Made by a program: the position numbers and the translations under genes. The notes beneath the pieces are model-generated. The model searched no databases. It had not been told where the DNA came from and was given only the letters and a program-made list of their open reading frames with translations. This document shows positions 1 to 10,600 of a stretch of 64,000 bases of DNA, one piece after another. How positions within the stretch are numbered: position 1 is the first letter of the stretch; every line of letters starts with the position of its first letter. The DNA is from Prorocentrum cordatum (Eukaryota > Sar > Dinophyceae > Prorocentrales > Prorocentraceae), in the NCBI GenBank assembly GCA_963575745.1, contig CAUYUJ010015504.1, positions 234,199-298,198 of the forward strand, in the 5' to 3' direction.

Positions 1-545
1 GGAAGGAAGAAGAGAAAGAGAGAGAGAGAGAGGAAGGAGAGTGGAGGGGGAGGATGGGGACTAAGAGGAGAGGAGGACGCGAGGGGCAAGGGAGACCCAC
101 GCACTCTGAGGCGACAGAACCGTGTCTTGGGGTTGGACCTCCGATGTGTTTGTGTGCGCGGCGAGTGCCCGGGGCAATGCGCTGCGAGCTGCGAGCGCTG
201 ATCTGGGCTGACGCTACCCATTGGCACGCGGAACCTATTTGCCCCCCTCCCCGAGCATGGAGCAGATTTTGATAATGAGGAGGGGAAACATGAATCTGGG
301 GATGATGGAGAACTGGTGACGGTGGGGAAATCTGCGCATGGAGAGGCGGGCAAGGACACGGAGGAGGAGGAGGCTGAAGAGGTGGGGGGAGAGGAGAGGA
401 GGGAAGAGGACCATAAGGGAGAAGGGGACAACGCGGGGGAGGAAGGAGGCAATAGAGGGGAAGAAGGATACATACATATCTATATATATATATATATGTA
501 TAACTAATCATACGATAGTAAGTGGTATAGGAGGAGGAGTGAGGA
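1..545. other. Purine-rich low-complexity DNA, no gene seen
   Basis: Mostly GA/GGA-rich sequence with a short (TA)n run at about 481-500. Open frames here have the biased composition expected from purine-rich DNA and no recognisable domain. Confidence 0.6.
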
Positions 546-547
546 GC

Positions 548-1737
548 TCAGGACCTCATGAGCCTCAGAGAGCCGTCCGACGACAGAACAGCGCCTGGAG
601 AACTGGGCGGCCTCGTCGCCGCCCAACGCCCTCCCGCAGGGGGTGCTGGAAGACAACGGGGCCGTCCACGGAGGCTGGGCGGACTTGTCGCCGCCCAACG
701 CCCGCCCGCAGGTGGTCCTGGGAGACGACGAGCCCGTCCAGCGGGCGGACCTCCGTAGAGGTCCATGTGGAGGCCGACGGGCAGCGCGAGGAGCGCCGCT
801 TCGACCGCCAGCACGCGGCGCCAGCCCATGGCGGCCCCCGCTTCCAGGGCGGCCGCCACCCCGTGCAGCCCCGCGGTTGCACCCGGGAGCGCTCGGCGAC
901 CCGCTCCCGCGCCGCGCGGCGCGCGAGGTCGGCCACGGCCTCCAGCAGCAGACGCGGGTCGGGGGGGCGGCGAGTGCGCCACGGCCTCCCGGAAGAGGCG
1001 AGGCGCGAGGCCCGCGAGCCCCGCATAGGCCTCGCGGGCCTCCTTCACATGGGCCTCCGAGCGCTCCGAAAAAGGGCCCCCGAGGGCGCCGCCGCCGCGG
1101 GAGGCGCCGAGGGCGCCGCCGAGGGCACCGCAGGGGCCTCCGAGGGCGCCGCCGCCGAGGGAGGCGCCGAGGGCGTCGCCGGGGGAGCGGCCGCCGCGGT
1201 GGCGACCCGCGGGGCCACGCCACGAGCGTCGTCGGCCCAGGCGTCGTCGCCGAGGTCGGCCATCCCGTCCGCGGCAGCATCACCCACCGCACCGCGCGCC
1301 GCCACAGCGGCGGCAGGCGCCGCGGTGGCCTCCACGTCCAGGACCTCCTCTTCCACGTGCACGTCGTTGTCCTTCCTGGCGGCAGCCAGCGCGGCGCTGG
1401 CGGCGGCGCCGACGCCTCGCAGCACACACGTCGGCGGCCGCCACACCTCCGCCATCGGGAGGACCATCACCCTGTCCACGAGGCACGTCATCAGCGAGGC
1501 CGCGGGCGGCGGGCGGCGCAGGCGGCGCGGAACGCCCGAAGAGTGCCGCCGACACCGTTGAGCGCGCCACCGCCGCGACCGTCCGCCTCGGCGCCTGCGC
1601 GGCAGCCGCCCCGCGTTCCGCAGCCTCCGCGAGGGCCGTGGCCAGCGCGGGGGCGGGAGCCCCTCTAGCCCGTCGCGCGGCGGCCTCCATTCTCCAGGGG
1701 ACGGCGGGCCGCGCACCAGGCATGCGAATGCTTGAGC
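548..1737 (-). pseudogene. Hypothetical Ala-rich coding region, frame-broken or spliced
   Basis: I do not recognise the family. On the minus strand, protein-like sequence with GC-rich third codon positions moves through all three frames. A start near 1723 (MPGARPAVPWRMEAAARRAR) gives an Ala/Arg-rich N-terminus that could be an organelle-targeting leader. The frame then changes near 1500 to one reading MTCLVDRVMVLPMAEVW and an acidic stretch (KDNDVHVEEEVLDVE). Near 1050 it changes again to EAREAYAGLAGLAPRLFREA and a hydrophobic run (RRVLAVEAALLALPVGLHM) ending near 770. From about 560 to 760 it contains two copies of a ~70-bp direct repeat. Frame changes could be indels in a pseudogene or short introns; only transcript data would decide. 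A spliced-leader-like 12-mer lies directly upstream of the first Met. Confidence 0.35.
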
Positions 1738-1742
1738 CAAAA
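1731..1742 (-). other. Spliced-leader-like 12-mer (possible relict)
   Basis: The minus strand reads TTTTGGCTCAAG, identical to the last 12 nt of the conserved dinoflagellate 22-nt spliced leader. It lies 5 nt upstream of an ATG opening the Ala-rich frame. In dinoflagellates such relicts mark genes that were trans-spliced, reverse-transcribed and reinserted. The upstream part of the leader is not conserved, so chance is possible. Confidence 0.4.
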
Positions 1743-1752
1743 CGAAGAGGAA

Positions 1753-1883
1753 TGGGGAGGAGGAGGAGGAGGAGGAGGAGGAGGAGGAGGAGGAGGAGGA
1801 GGAGGAGGAGGAGGAGGAGGAAGGGAGGAAGAGCAAGAGGAGGAGGAGGAGGAGGAGAAGGAGGAGGAAAAGGATACATAGGA
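1753..1883 (+). repeat. (GGA)n microsatellite
   Basis: Almost perfect GGA trinucleotide tract of about 130 bp, directly preceding the macrosatellite module. The same tract type precedes the other two module copies. Confidence 0.9.
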
Positions 1884-2215
1884 CGAGGAGGACCAGTGTA
1901 AACCCAATATCCATCAACGTTTGAAATACACCCTCCTTCTAAGGTCCCTCTTCGCAGGCCCCTACAGTGGGCCATTTCCACCGAGGCGAGTGCCCCGTTG
2001 GGGGACAACCGTGTGAGCATCTTGAAGCATGCCGAAGCACCGCTGTCAGGACTCCAACGCCACAAATTAACCTGACTGCTACGCCTTTGCGATCATGAGT
2101 CGTGCCTGAAAAAAACCATTCCTGGGACTTCAACACAGCGAATCAACGTAACTGTTGCGCCCAGGCAATCCGGAATCGCTCCAGCATTCATTTGTTGTAC
2201 GTGCACACAGGGAAT
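1884..2215 (+). repeat. Macrosatellite module, copy 1
   Basis: Begins with GGACCAGTGTAAACCC and contains phrases such as CAGGCCCCTACA, GACAACCGT and AACCTGACTG. It aligns along its length with 62350-62690 and 63324-63665. Its second half consists of roughly 75-80-bp subrepeats of the form (GGGACTTCAA...GAATC...TGTTGCG...). It has no coding signature. Confidence 0.85.
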
Positions 2216-3205
2216 CGATGAAACTCTTGCACATGTTTAAAACGAATGTGTGCGGCGTGAGGCGAGAACCACATCTTGAAAACCATCCGCCCTCAAACCG
2301 TGAAGCTCGTGCAATGTGTCAAACAAATGTGCGCGGCGCTAAAGCGAGAGCCACATCTTGAACACCACTCGCCCTCGACTTCTGCAACTCGTTTCAGCGA
2401 ATGTGCGCGGCGCTAAGGCGAGAACCACATGTTGAAAACCATCCGCCCTCAACGCGCGAAGCTCGTGCAATTTGTCAAACAAATGTGCGCGGGGCTAAAG
2501 CGAAAGCCACATCTTGAAAACCACACGCCCTCGATACTACCCCTGCAACTAAATTAAACGAATGTAGGCGGCGGCGCTGGGGCGAGAGCCGCATGTGGAA
2601 AACATCCGCCCTCAATCCGTGAAGGTCTTGCATTCTTTGTGAAAAAACCTGCGCGGCGCTAAGGCGAGAACCACATGTTGACCCCCCCCGCCCTCAATCC
2701 ATGAAGCTCTTCCAATAAAAAACGAATGTGCGCGGCGCGAAAGCGAGCGAGAGCCACATCTTGAAACTTCCCGCCCTCACTCAATCTATCTTCTGCAACT
2801 GTTTCAAAACGAATGTGTGCGGCGCTGGGGCGAGAACCACATCTTGAAAATCACCCGCCCTCAATCCGTGAAGCTCGTGCCGTTTTTATCTACTGAGCGC
2901 GGCGCCAAGGCAAGAACTACATCTTGAAAACCACCCGCCCTCAATCAGTGAAGGTCTTGCAAGTTTGTTTAACGAATGTGCGCTGCGCTGGGGCGAGAAC
3001 CACATTTTGTAAACCACCTGCCCTCAATCAGTGAAGGTCTTGCGAATGTGTACAGCGAATCGTCGCGGCGCTGAGGCGAGAACCACATTTTGAAAACCAC
3101 TCGCCCTCAATCCGCGAAGCTCTTCCAAATTTTTGAAAACGAATGTGCGCCTTTTGGAAACCACCCGCCCTTCATGTGTGAAAATGTTGCCAATGTTAAG
3201 CATCA
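2216..3205 (+). repeat. ~80-bp satellite array, about 12 units
   Basis: Tandem, diverged units of 73-86 bp built around GCGCGGCGCTAAGGCGAGAA, CCACATCTTGAAAACCA, CCGCCCTCAATCCGTGAAG and a short AT-rich linker. Unit cores start near 2245, 2331, 2404, 2484, 2566, 2648, 2729, 2815, 2898, 2975 and 3060. The same units follow the module copies at 62.9 and 63.7 kb. Confidence 0.9.
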
Positions 3206-3214
3206 AGGTCATGA

Positions 3215-3362
3215 GGAAGTCTCAAGCGAAACGCTCGGCTCGGCCTTTCGACCGGCCTCGGGGTGCGACAGAGACGAATTATCTATAAGGAAAAAGACTG
3301 GAGGAGGAGGAGGAGTAGGAGGAGGAGGAGAAGGAGGAGGAGAAGGAGGAGGAGGAGGAGCG
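3215..3362 (+). repeat. Macrosatellite tail plus GGA tract
   Basis: A unique tail containing TTTCGACCGGCCTCGGGG, ending in an AT-rich piece (AATTATCTATAAGGA) and then a GGA tract from 3298. The same tail and GGA junction lies at 63210-63324, where it runs directly into the next module. Confidence 0.85.
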
Positions 3363-3689
3363 AGCGGGGCAGAAGAAAGGGGGGGAAGGATGACGAGGAC
3401 GGGGTCGACACTCCTTCTTCGATAGCGTCCGATTTGATGGCGCTTCGAGGCACTGACTGCTGAAACACAGTATCGTTGGGGCACGACTTGACGGCATACA
3501 ACAACGGGAAGGACGATGCCGATGACCATGGATATTACCGGGGCCTAAAGCGATCGCGGGTAATTCGCCAGCCCAACGGGCCAGAAGCATGCTAATATCT
3601 CCTGCAACAGTGTAACAAATGTCTAAGTCGCCGGGCGAAAAATACCCTGAGCGATCTCCAGCAATGTCCCTTTAGAGATAGTATTGCTC
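3363..3689. other. Unique spacer, nothing recognised
   Basis: No repeat, RNA or protein domain recognised. Short open frames only. Confidence 0.5.
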
Positions 3690-5175
3690 CTGGGCAGCGC
3701 ACTTGGGGCTCCCCAGAAAGCCCCCAGAAGGGCGGCTCCCCAGAAAGCCCCCAGAAGGGCCAAGAGGCCCTAGGCCCCCAAGAAGGTCCAAGAGTGGTCT
3801 GGGACGCAACAGGACAGCTCCAAGACACATAAGATGGCCCCGAGACAGCCCAAGTGGCCTCCAAGACGCCCTGAGAAGCCTCCCCGAGCACTCCCAACAG
3901 TGTACATGCCCCTTAGGTTTTGAGCGATTTTGGCGTTCTCGCCATTCCGGTTTCCCGACGCTCGAACATGGCCCCAGAGGCCCCCGAGATCGCGCCAAGA
4001 CGGCTCCTGATGCCTCCACAAGGGCCTGAAGACGGCCCAAGAGGGCCCAAGACGGCCCAAGAGGCCTCCAAAACGGCGCACTAGGGCCCTGGGACGGCCC
4101 CAAGGGATGGCCCGTTCTCACCGTTTCGGCTTCCCTGCGCTCCAAGACGGCCCCAGAGGCCCCCAAGATCGGCCCAAGACAATTCAAAATAGCCCCCAGA
4201 CAACCCCAGAGGCCTCCAAGACGGCCTCAGAAGCCTCCCGAAACACTTTCAAGAGCGCCCCAAGAGGCAAACATCATATGTTCACCCTACGTCTTTGAAA
4301 GATTCCGGCGTTCTCCCTATTTCGGCTTCCCGACCTAGGTCCCAGAGGCCTCCAAGATCACCCCACGACGATTCCTGAGGCCTCCACAAGGGCCTGAAGA
4401 CTGCCACGAGGGCCCCAAGACGGCAGCCCAAGAGGCCTCAAAGACGGCCCACAAGGGCCCAAGGACGGCCCCAAGAGAGAGATCGTTCTCGCCATTTCGG
4501 CCTCCAGGCGTTCTCAGACGGTCCCAGAGGCTCCCAATATCGCCCCAAGACAATTCCAAATGGCCCTCAGAAGCCTCCCAAAGCACTCCCAAGAGCGCCC
4601 CAAGAGGCAAACGTCACGCATCCTCCCTGCATTTTTGAACGATCCCGGCATTCTCGCCATTTTGGCTTCCCGACGTTCCAAGACGGCCCCAGAAGCCCCC
4701 GAGATCGCCCCGAGATGGTTCCTGAGGCCTCCACAAGGGCCTGAAGACGGCCGAATAGGGCCCCAAGACGGCGGCCCAAGTGGCCTCCAAGGCGGCCCAC
4801 AAGGGCTCCAGGACTGCCCCAAGATAGGGCTCGTTGTCGCCACTTCAGCTTCCCGACTCTCCGGGACCCCAAGATCGGCCCAAGAGAATTCAAAATAGCC
4901 TCCAGACAGCCCAAAAGGCCCAAGGCGGCCTCAAAAGCCCACAAATCATGTATTTCCCCGGCGTTTTCGAACGGTTCTGGCGTTCTCGCAATTGTGGCTT
5001 CCCGACGCTCGAACAGGGCCCCAGAGGGGCTCCAAAATGCTTGCTCCTGAGGCCTCCACAAATGCCTGAAGACGGCCCACGAAGGCCCAAGACGGCCCGA
5101 GAGGCCTCCAGAACGGCCCGCCAGGGCCCCAGGACGGCCCCAAGGGAGGGCCCGTTCTCGCCACTTCGGCTTCCC
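3690..5175 (+). repeat. Dispersed CCAAGACGGCCC family, block 1
   Basis: About 1.5 kb built from overlapping words CCAAGACGGCCC, GAGGCCTCCAAGA and CAAGAGGCC. A less repetitive island (TTCTCGCCATTTCGGCTTCC followed by CGACGCTCC) recurs about every 150-200 bp, near 3940, 4115, 4310, 4480, 4655, 4845, 4985 and 5155. This gives a higher-order unit. Long minus-strand frames here (Leu/Gly/Trp-rich) reflect the repeat and are not genes. Confidence 0.9.
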
Positions 5176-6290
5176 GACGGGAGGTAGAACACCATGCGAA
5201 CTGTGTAGCTGCCCCGCCCCACCTGCCGCCCTCCGCGAGTGCCCGCGTTGAGGCCACGAACCACTCACGACCCCCAAAGCAACCCACCCGAGAACAACTA
5301 CACAAGAACTACTCCGCCGCCAGCCTCTGGGAACCCACCACCGCCTCCGCACCGCAGCAGGGCCAACGACCACGTGGGCAATTGCCAGAGATGCAGCGTT
5401 ATGGGCTGGCGGAGTGAGCGAAGCGATTCAACAACAAGTATGCAAGCAGACGCGGAGGCATGATACGACGCAGGACTAAAAGACAAGGGCAAAAGCCTAC
5501 GCCGAAGTAGTTGCAGAACGCCACGGAGTGTAGCTTGCGATCAGCCTGCGGATTACCTCCCCTTCCAATATCATTGTGCCAACGCACTCCCCCCGACAAA
5601 ATACGAACCGTATCTTGCGATTCCTTGCAACGCCTCATTCGTCGATCTCGTCTGCTGCAATTCGCCAAGCCGCTCCGTGTGCTCTGCGGCAATCGAAGCT
5701 ACATGCGCCAGGAGGTCGCTCACCAGGCCGCCCATCCTGTCATCCTAGCCTGCAACACGCTGAGGCAGGACGTCGGGTATTCGATACCAGAGCCGGCGAA
5801 CCCTGGAACATGCTGCGACCCAATCTCGGGTGGCCAGTAACGTAGGGGGAATACGCGCGGGGTGGAGAAAGGAACACGTTGGGTGCCTTAATGGGGCCCC
5901 CTTCAATACCCCACGGGCCCCGTTTGGGGTCCCTGACCAATTCTTTGAGGGCCATTTTCCTGCAATTCTCGGTCCCCCTACGCTTATTGCCCCCCCGTCG
6001 CCGTCCGCATGACAATTTCTCCCCGACAGAGCACGACCGCGAGAGGGTGGAAGGGGGACCCCCCCACGAGGCGCGCCCCCCGAGCCATCTCCGCGAGCGC
6101 GCTCGCCTTGCTACGCAGCCCTCCCACCCATCCCACACCCCGTCCGTCCGACCCCCCTCCTTGCCCTGGCGCCCCCCCTTCCGTTCACGCCCGAGCCGCC
6201 GTGCGCCTGTACCCAAGCCTCGCACGACTCGCTCCCTGAGCCCAAGAAGACCCTTCGCTCCCTGAGCCTGCCATTGGCAGGCCAGGGCTG
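5176..6290. other. Unique-looking spacer with short unassigned ORFs
   Basis: Mixed-composition DNA. A 109-codon plus-strand frame (5511-5840) and a 97-codon minus-strand frame (5399-5692) overlap antisense; neither shows a domain or third-position bias convincing enough to call. The stretch 6050-6240 is C-rich. Confidence 0.4.
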
Positions 6291-6497
6291 GACCGAATCG
6301 AGAGATCGGATCGAACCGGGGACGGATCGGATTGCCAACGAGTCGTCCCGAATCGGATAAAAAAATCGGATCGCCGGCTCCGGCTGGTCCTGGCCAGTGC
6401 TGGCAAGTCGGACGCTCCGGACGGCATCGAATCGAATCGGAACCGCGGCCCCAGCCAGCGAATCGAATCGAATCGAATCGGATCGGATCCTAGGCCA
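6291..6497 (+). repeat. ATCGA/GGATC pentamer repeat region
   Basis: Scattered GATCGGATCG words near 6300-6365, then a run of five-base GAATC units at 6425-6490 ending in GGATCGGATCC. It looks like a decayed pentanucleotide microsatellite. Confidence 0.8.
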
Positions 6498-6895
6498 GCA
6501 TGGCTGCACACGAGCAGTGAGCATCCAAACCCTCAAGCGAAATCGCAGACGAGGATGCCAACATCAACTTCCGGTGTAGAGGCGGAGTTACCCTTACCGA
6601 AACACTGCGCTGGCGCTACATGGCACACCAGTCCAAAACCGAGTCTCGTCGCCATCAACTGAAATATCGAGGCGTGCTGTCGTGTGTAGCTCAATGCCAG
6701 CTGGTGCTATCTCGTAGTTGGCATCTGCAGGCGTACAAGCAAATTTTCAGTAGCAGTGAACGAGTGAATCATGGCCGGCTCACTTGATCAACGGACATGC
6801 TTGACAGCTGTTCGAGTTTGGTCCGCCCTCTCCGGGGACTCTGGGGCTGTGAAACCACAGCATGACTTCTGTTGTGCTGCTGACTGGCGAATCCT
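6498..6895. other. Spacer, nothing recognised
   Basis: About 400 bp of moderately GC sequence without repeats, domains or RNA signatures that I can identify. Confidence 0.5.
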
Positions 6896-7256
6896 GTTCT
6901 CTCTCTCTCTCTCTCTCTCTCCTTTTCCCTCCATCTCCCTCTCTCGCCCTATCTCCCGATCTCCCTCTCCCTCTTCCTCTGTCTCCCCTCCCCTCCTCTC
7001 TCTTTCGATCTCCCTGTCTGTCCCTCCACCTCTTCCCCTCTCTCCCTCGGACCCTTTTTTTGTTCTCTCCCTCTCTCCATACGCATGTGCATGTCCTTCT
7101 CCTTCCCTGTCCTTCCCTTCTTCTCTTGTCTCTCCCCTCTCTCTTTCTCTCTCTCTCTCTCTCTGTCTCTCTCCCCCCTCTCTCTCTTATCGCGTCTTCT
7201 GTAACTCTCTCTCTCTCTCTCTCTCCCCCCCCCCCTCTCTCTCTCTCTCTCTCTGA
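6896..7256 (+). repeat. (CT)n-rich microsatellite
   Basis: Polypyrimidine CT/CCT tract of about 360 bp. It ends with two copies of a short unit (TCTCTGATCGCGTCTTCTG / TCTTATCGCGTCTTCTG) about 65 bp apart, which shows local tandem duplication of the tract edge. Confidence 0.9.
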
Positions 7257-7289
7257 TCGCGTCTTCTGTAACTCTGTTCCTGTCTCGTC

Positions 7290-8260
7290 TCTGCTGTCTT
7301 GTCTGCCTGTGGGCCCAGAGCGTCCGACGAGCGCGCCAAGGTGCCCCCCTGCAGCCCCGCGGGGACGCCAGCAGGGGGCCCACGGAGCCCCACGGAGAGG
7401 CCGAAGAGAGGGGCCCCGCACGGCCTCTGGGAGGGCCCCAAGAGGCCGAAGATGAAGGGGCCCCAGGACAAACACAAAAAAATACGCACAAATAAACATA
7501 TTCCCCATAATTTCCCATATTTTCTGGGTCTCTGTCTTCCCCCCCACTTCCCATATTTTCCTATATTTTCTGGGGGATCGACGATAAATTGTGTCTGTGT
7601 GTTTTTGCCCCTCCTGAGAAGAGAGGGGCCCCCCCCCAGGCCCAAGACCACACAAGAGGGCCCAAAGCCCAAAACGGCCCAAGAGAGCGCCGAAACCGCT
7701 GCCAAAAGAAGGCCCCGAGAAACTACTAAATGGGATGACCAACCAAGCGATGACACCACGCATTTTCAGAAGATGGTTTGCGCATCGCCTGGGTCCAGCC
7801 CCTACCGCCTGCGGTGTGAGCCGTGCTGAATAAATTTGCTCATGGGCGTGCCACCTGACGGCCAATGCTTGGTCACAAGCTCCCAAGCCCCCCTTCGACG
7901 AGGCTCAGTTCTGCCAGCGGGCCCGCCGAACAACATATTCGGCGGCGCCATGACAGCCAAAAGATGGCCCGAGATAGCCCAGCATGGTCTCCAATATAAC
8001 ACACGAGGGTCCGACTCGGTTCACGACGGCCTCCAGCATACCTCCAAGTAGTCCCAACACTGCCGCAAGACGGCCCGAAGGCTCCAGGGAGCCCAAGGAT
8101 GACCCCGAGAGGCCGGTATCGAAGCATGCAGCATTGCTTTTCGATGGTTATTGCACTCTCGCTTTGCATTCGTCCGGTAGGGGCCTCTGCGGCCCAAGAG
8201 GACCCGAGAGGCCCACAAGAGCACCCCAAGGGAGCCCCTATGGGGCCCAATATTGGCGGC
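7290..8260 (+). repeat. CCAAGACGGCCC family, block 2
   Basis: Family words (CAAGAGGCCC, AAGACGGCCC, GGCCCAAGAG) occur at 7300-7470, 7625-7735 and 7860-8255. A distinct AT-rich direct repeat (7455-7625) is embedded in it. Confidence 0.8.
7455..7625 (+). repeat. Direct repeat pair, copy 1 (CCCATATTTTC-rich)
   Basis: Carries GGGGCCCCAGGACAAACACA, then several CCCATATTTTC words, then TCGACGATAAATT. The same sequence in the same order lies at 8455-8605, so this ~150-bp unit is duplicated about 1 kb apart within CCAAGACGGCCC-type blocks. Confidence 0.85.
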
Positions 8261-8289
8261 GCGCACACGGGGATGGGTGAGGGGGGAAA

Positions 8290-8384
8290 GCTTCTTAGAA
8301 CGAGGCTGCTTCTCAGAGGGCGCCGGCCCTACATCTCCAGATGAGGCCCGCGCCTTCTAAGAAGCAGGGGCGCTTCTAAGAAGC
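8290..8384. mobile_element. Foldback (long inverted repeat) element
   Basis: Two ~40-nt arms, GCTTCTTAGAA...GGGCGCCGGCC and its near reverse complement GGCCCGCGCC...TTCTAAGAAGC, flank a ~15-nt loop that itself contains CATCTCCAGATG. Each arm holds two copies of a GCTTCTTAGAAG-like word. Size and structure resemble a small foldback or MITE-like element. No target-site duplication could be assigned. Confidence 0.65.
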
Positions 8385-8454
8385 CCTCGCCCCTCCCCTT
8401 ACCCCTCCATTGCTCGTGGCTGACGCTAGGCGACCTCTTGTCCGTAATTCTGAA

Positions 8455-8605
8455 AGGGGCCCAAGGACACACAACTAAATAGACACAAATAAAAGGTTCC
8501 CCCATATTTTCCGTATATTTTCTGGGGTTTTGTCTTCCCCCCACTTCCCATATTTTCTGGGCAATCGACGATTAATTTCGTCAGTGTGTTATTTTCCCTC
8601 CTGAA
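8455..8605 (+). repeat. Direct repeat pair, copy 2 (CCCATATTTTC-rich)
   Basis: Diverged second copy of 7455-7625 with the same order of landmarks: AAGGACACACAACTA, CCCATATTTTC words, TCGACGATTAATTTCG and TCCTGAAAT. Confidence 0.85.
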
Positions 8606-8800
8606 ATCCCCAGACGTCGCCGACGGAACGCCCTCGCTTCGGGGTCGAGGGCCTCCAGGGTGGCCCCAAGAGGGCCCCGACAGCTGACACGCACGCCAAA
8701 AGAAAACCCCGGGGGGCCCCAAAGGCCACGACGAGGCCCCAAGGGAACCCCAGTATGCCGCCAAGAGGCTCCGAGAGGTCGTCAAGTCGGCCACTGCTGA
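8606..8800 (+). repeat. CCAAGACGGCCC family, block 3
   Basis: Short block with GGCCCCAAGAGGGCCCCGA and related words, following copy 2 of the direct repeat just as family sequence follows copy 1. Confidence 0.65.
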
Positions 8801-9484
8801 AGGTTGAAGATTGCCGGGGTTGGCCCCAACGTCGGTCTGATTGGTGTCACCCCGCCCCTTTTTGTTCCGCCAGCGCTCGCCCACGATCCTTCTGACGACA
8901 CATCGCCCAGGACTCGTGTCTGCACGAGTTGGTGGGGATACTTTTCCGTCGCAGCCGCGTCACAAGTCCGCTCGGGCTACGAGCAATCCTAATTACCCCA
9001 GCGCGCACTGGCGGCTGCAGAACTACCGCCGAGGGACGCTGAGCTGCGCCGAGGTCTGAGGCTGCAGGAACTGCCAGGAGAGCCAGGCCAGCGTGCGGGC
9101 ATCCCAGAGGCGAGACCACCAGGAAGGATGAATTGAACCTTGTCGCACCAGGCGCGTTGGTGGGGATACTTTTGGTCGGCGGCTCCCAGGCGACGGTCTA
9201 GGAGTCTAGGAGCGAAAACGGCGTCCGGGTGGCGGAACGAAGCGAATTTGCGAACAGAGCCGCCAGCGTCGGCGGACAAGTTCGCACACGCAAGACAAAC
9301 TCGCAGTTGCACATGCACAGAACAAAATGTACTAAATTCACCAGCAAACGCACATAGGCGCAGCGACGTGAACCGAAGTAAGCGGGCTGCCGAAGAGAAT
9401 GTGCGGAGGCACCGGAGTGAGTCGCCAGGGCGGCGCCAGACTCCATGCCGACCTGCACAAGCCGACCGGCTGCGCGGTGTACCC
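8801..9484. other. Spacer with duplicated GTTGGTGGGGATAC motif
   Basis: The 14-mer GTTGGTGGGGATAC occurs at 8928 and 9156 with related flanks (TTTT, then GTCG and GC-rich bases). A third copy lies at 11749. A minus-strand open frame spanning 8989-9693 has no recognisable domain and overlaps a tandem duplication, so I do not call it. Confidence 0.5.
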
Positions 9485-9790
9485 TGTGCGCGGGAGAAGA
9501 CCAAAGGCTGTGCTGGCGTTGCAGGCTGAACCACACAGCGCCCGGTCCTCAGAAATCCTCCTCCCAGCGGGGGGGGCCAGCGGCAGCCCAAGGCGCACCG
9601 CGTGGCCGAGACCCAAGCGGAGAGGCCCGCTGGCGTCCGAGACAGTGCGCGGGGGAAAACCAAAGGCTGCACAGGCGTTGTAGGCTGAACCACTCAGCGC
9701 CTGGCCCTCAGAAGCTCATCTCCCAGTGCCGAGATGCCAGCGGCCGCCCAAGGCGCAACTGTGCTGCCGGGCCCTGAAGCGAGAGGTCCG
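9485..9790 (+). repeat. ~160-bp tandem duplication
   Basis: Two copies start with GTGCGCGGG near 9485 and 9645. They share ACCAAAGGCTG, AGGCTGAACCAC, CAGCGCC, CTCCCAG and CAGCGGC. The period of about 160 bp keeps one minus-strand frame open through both copies. Confidence 0.85.
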
Positions 9791-10415
9791 CGAGCGCGCA
9801 GCACCTCCGTCGGGTGGTGGGGGTCTGCACATTGGTGGTGGAGACGCCTGATCTGCCTGCCAGGGGGGGTCCTGCGAGGCCGAAGTGGCCAGCCACCCCT
9901 GACTGTCGTGTGGCGCTGCCCATGAGCTCAAGCGTGGTCCCGCGCCAGATGTCTCCCCACGCCGTGGGAACTGACGCTGATATGGTCAAGGAAGACCAGG
10001 GGCAGCGCGACCCACTGGGCGAGTAGGGAGGGGAGGGCCACAGCCCAGCGAAGGCTGCAACGGGCAAGCCCCGACGGCACGGGTGGGGGACACCCACCGG
10101 GCCAGAGGGGGGAGGCGGGGGACGCAACGTCACGCCCCACGGCCAGAGCCTGCAGCCGAGACCGGGGGTCGTGGCCAGTCACCTGGTGTGCCCAGGGGTA
10201 ACTGCTACTCGCCGAGAGCACCTGAATGGAGGAAAGGGGGGGATGCAGCTGACCGCCGCAAGAAACCATTCACATCGTGGGGGTCGCAGCAACTGGCCGC
10301 TGAGGTCCCAGTCGGACTGGGCCAGCAGCGGGATGCGCCTCTTGGGGGGGTCCTGGGGTGTCGCAGCTGCTCCCCGCCGGAGCTGAAGCTGCCAAAACAG
10401 GGGGCCTGAGACATC
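9791..10415. other. GC-rich spacer, nothing recognised
   Basis: No domain or repeat recognised with confidence. Open frames on both strands overlap antisense and look compositional. Confidence 0.4.
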
Positions 10416-10424
10416 AAGCCGGGC

Positions 10425-10600
10425 GGCGCGCAGGGGGGGCTGCTTCAGCCGACTTCCCCCTGTCACCGAAAGGTGGGTGGCTGTCGCGGCTGGACAGCAA
10501 ACGTGGGTGGTGCGCAGGGGGGGTGCTTCTGCCGACGACCCCTGTCACCAGAGGGAGCGTGGCTGTCGCCATGGGACAGCAAAGTAGGTGGTCCAGGGAC
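10425..10600 (+). repeat. ~85-bp tandem duplication
   Basis: Two copies share GCGCAGGGGGGG, GCTTC.GCCGAC, CCCTGTCACC, GTGGCTGTCGC and GGACAGCAAA, ending in GTGGGTGG or GTAGGTGG. Confidence 0.75.

Noticed and set aside
4567-5373. 268-codon minus-strand frame rich in Trp, Gly and Leu
   Set aside because: Composition comes from the CCAAGACGGCCC family; similar frames appear in every block.
8989-9693. 234-codon minus-strand frame
   Set aside because: It spans a 160-bp tandem duplication, has no domain, and overlaps open frames on the other strand.
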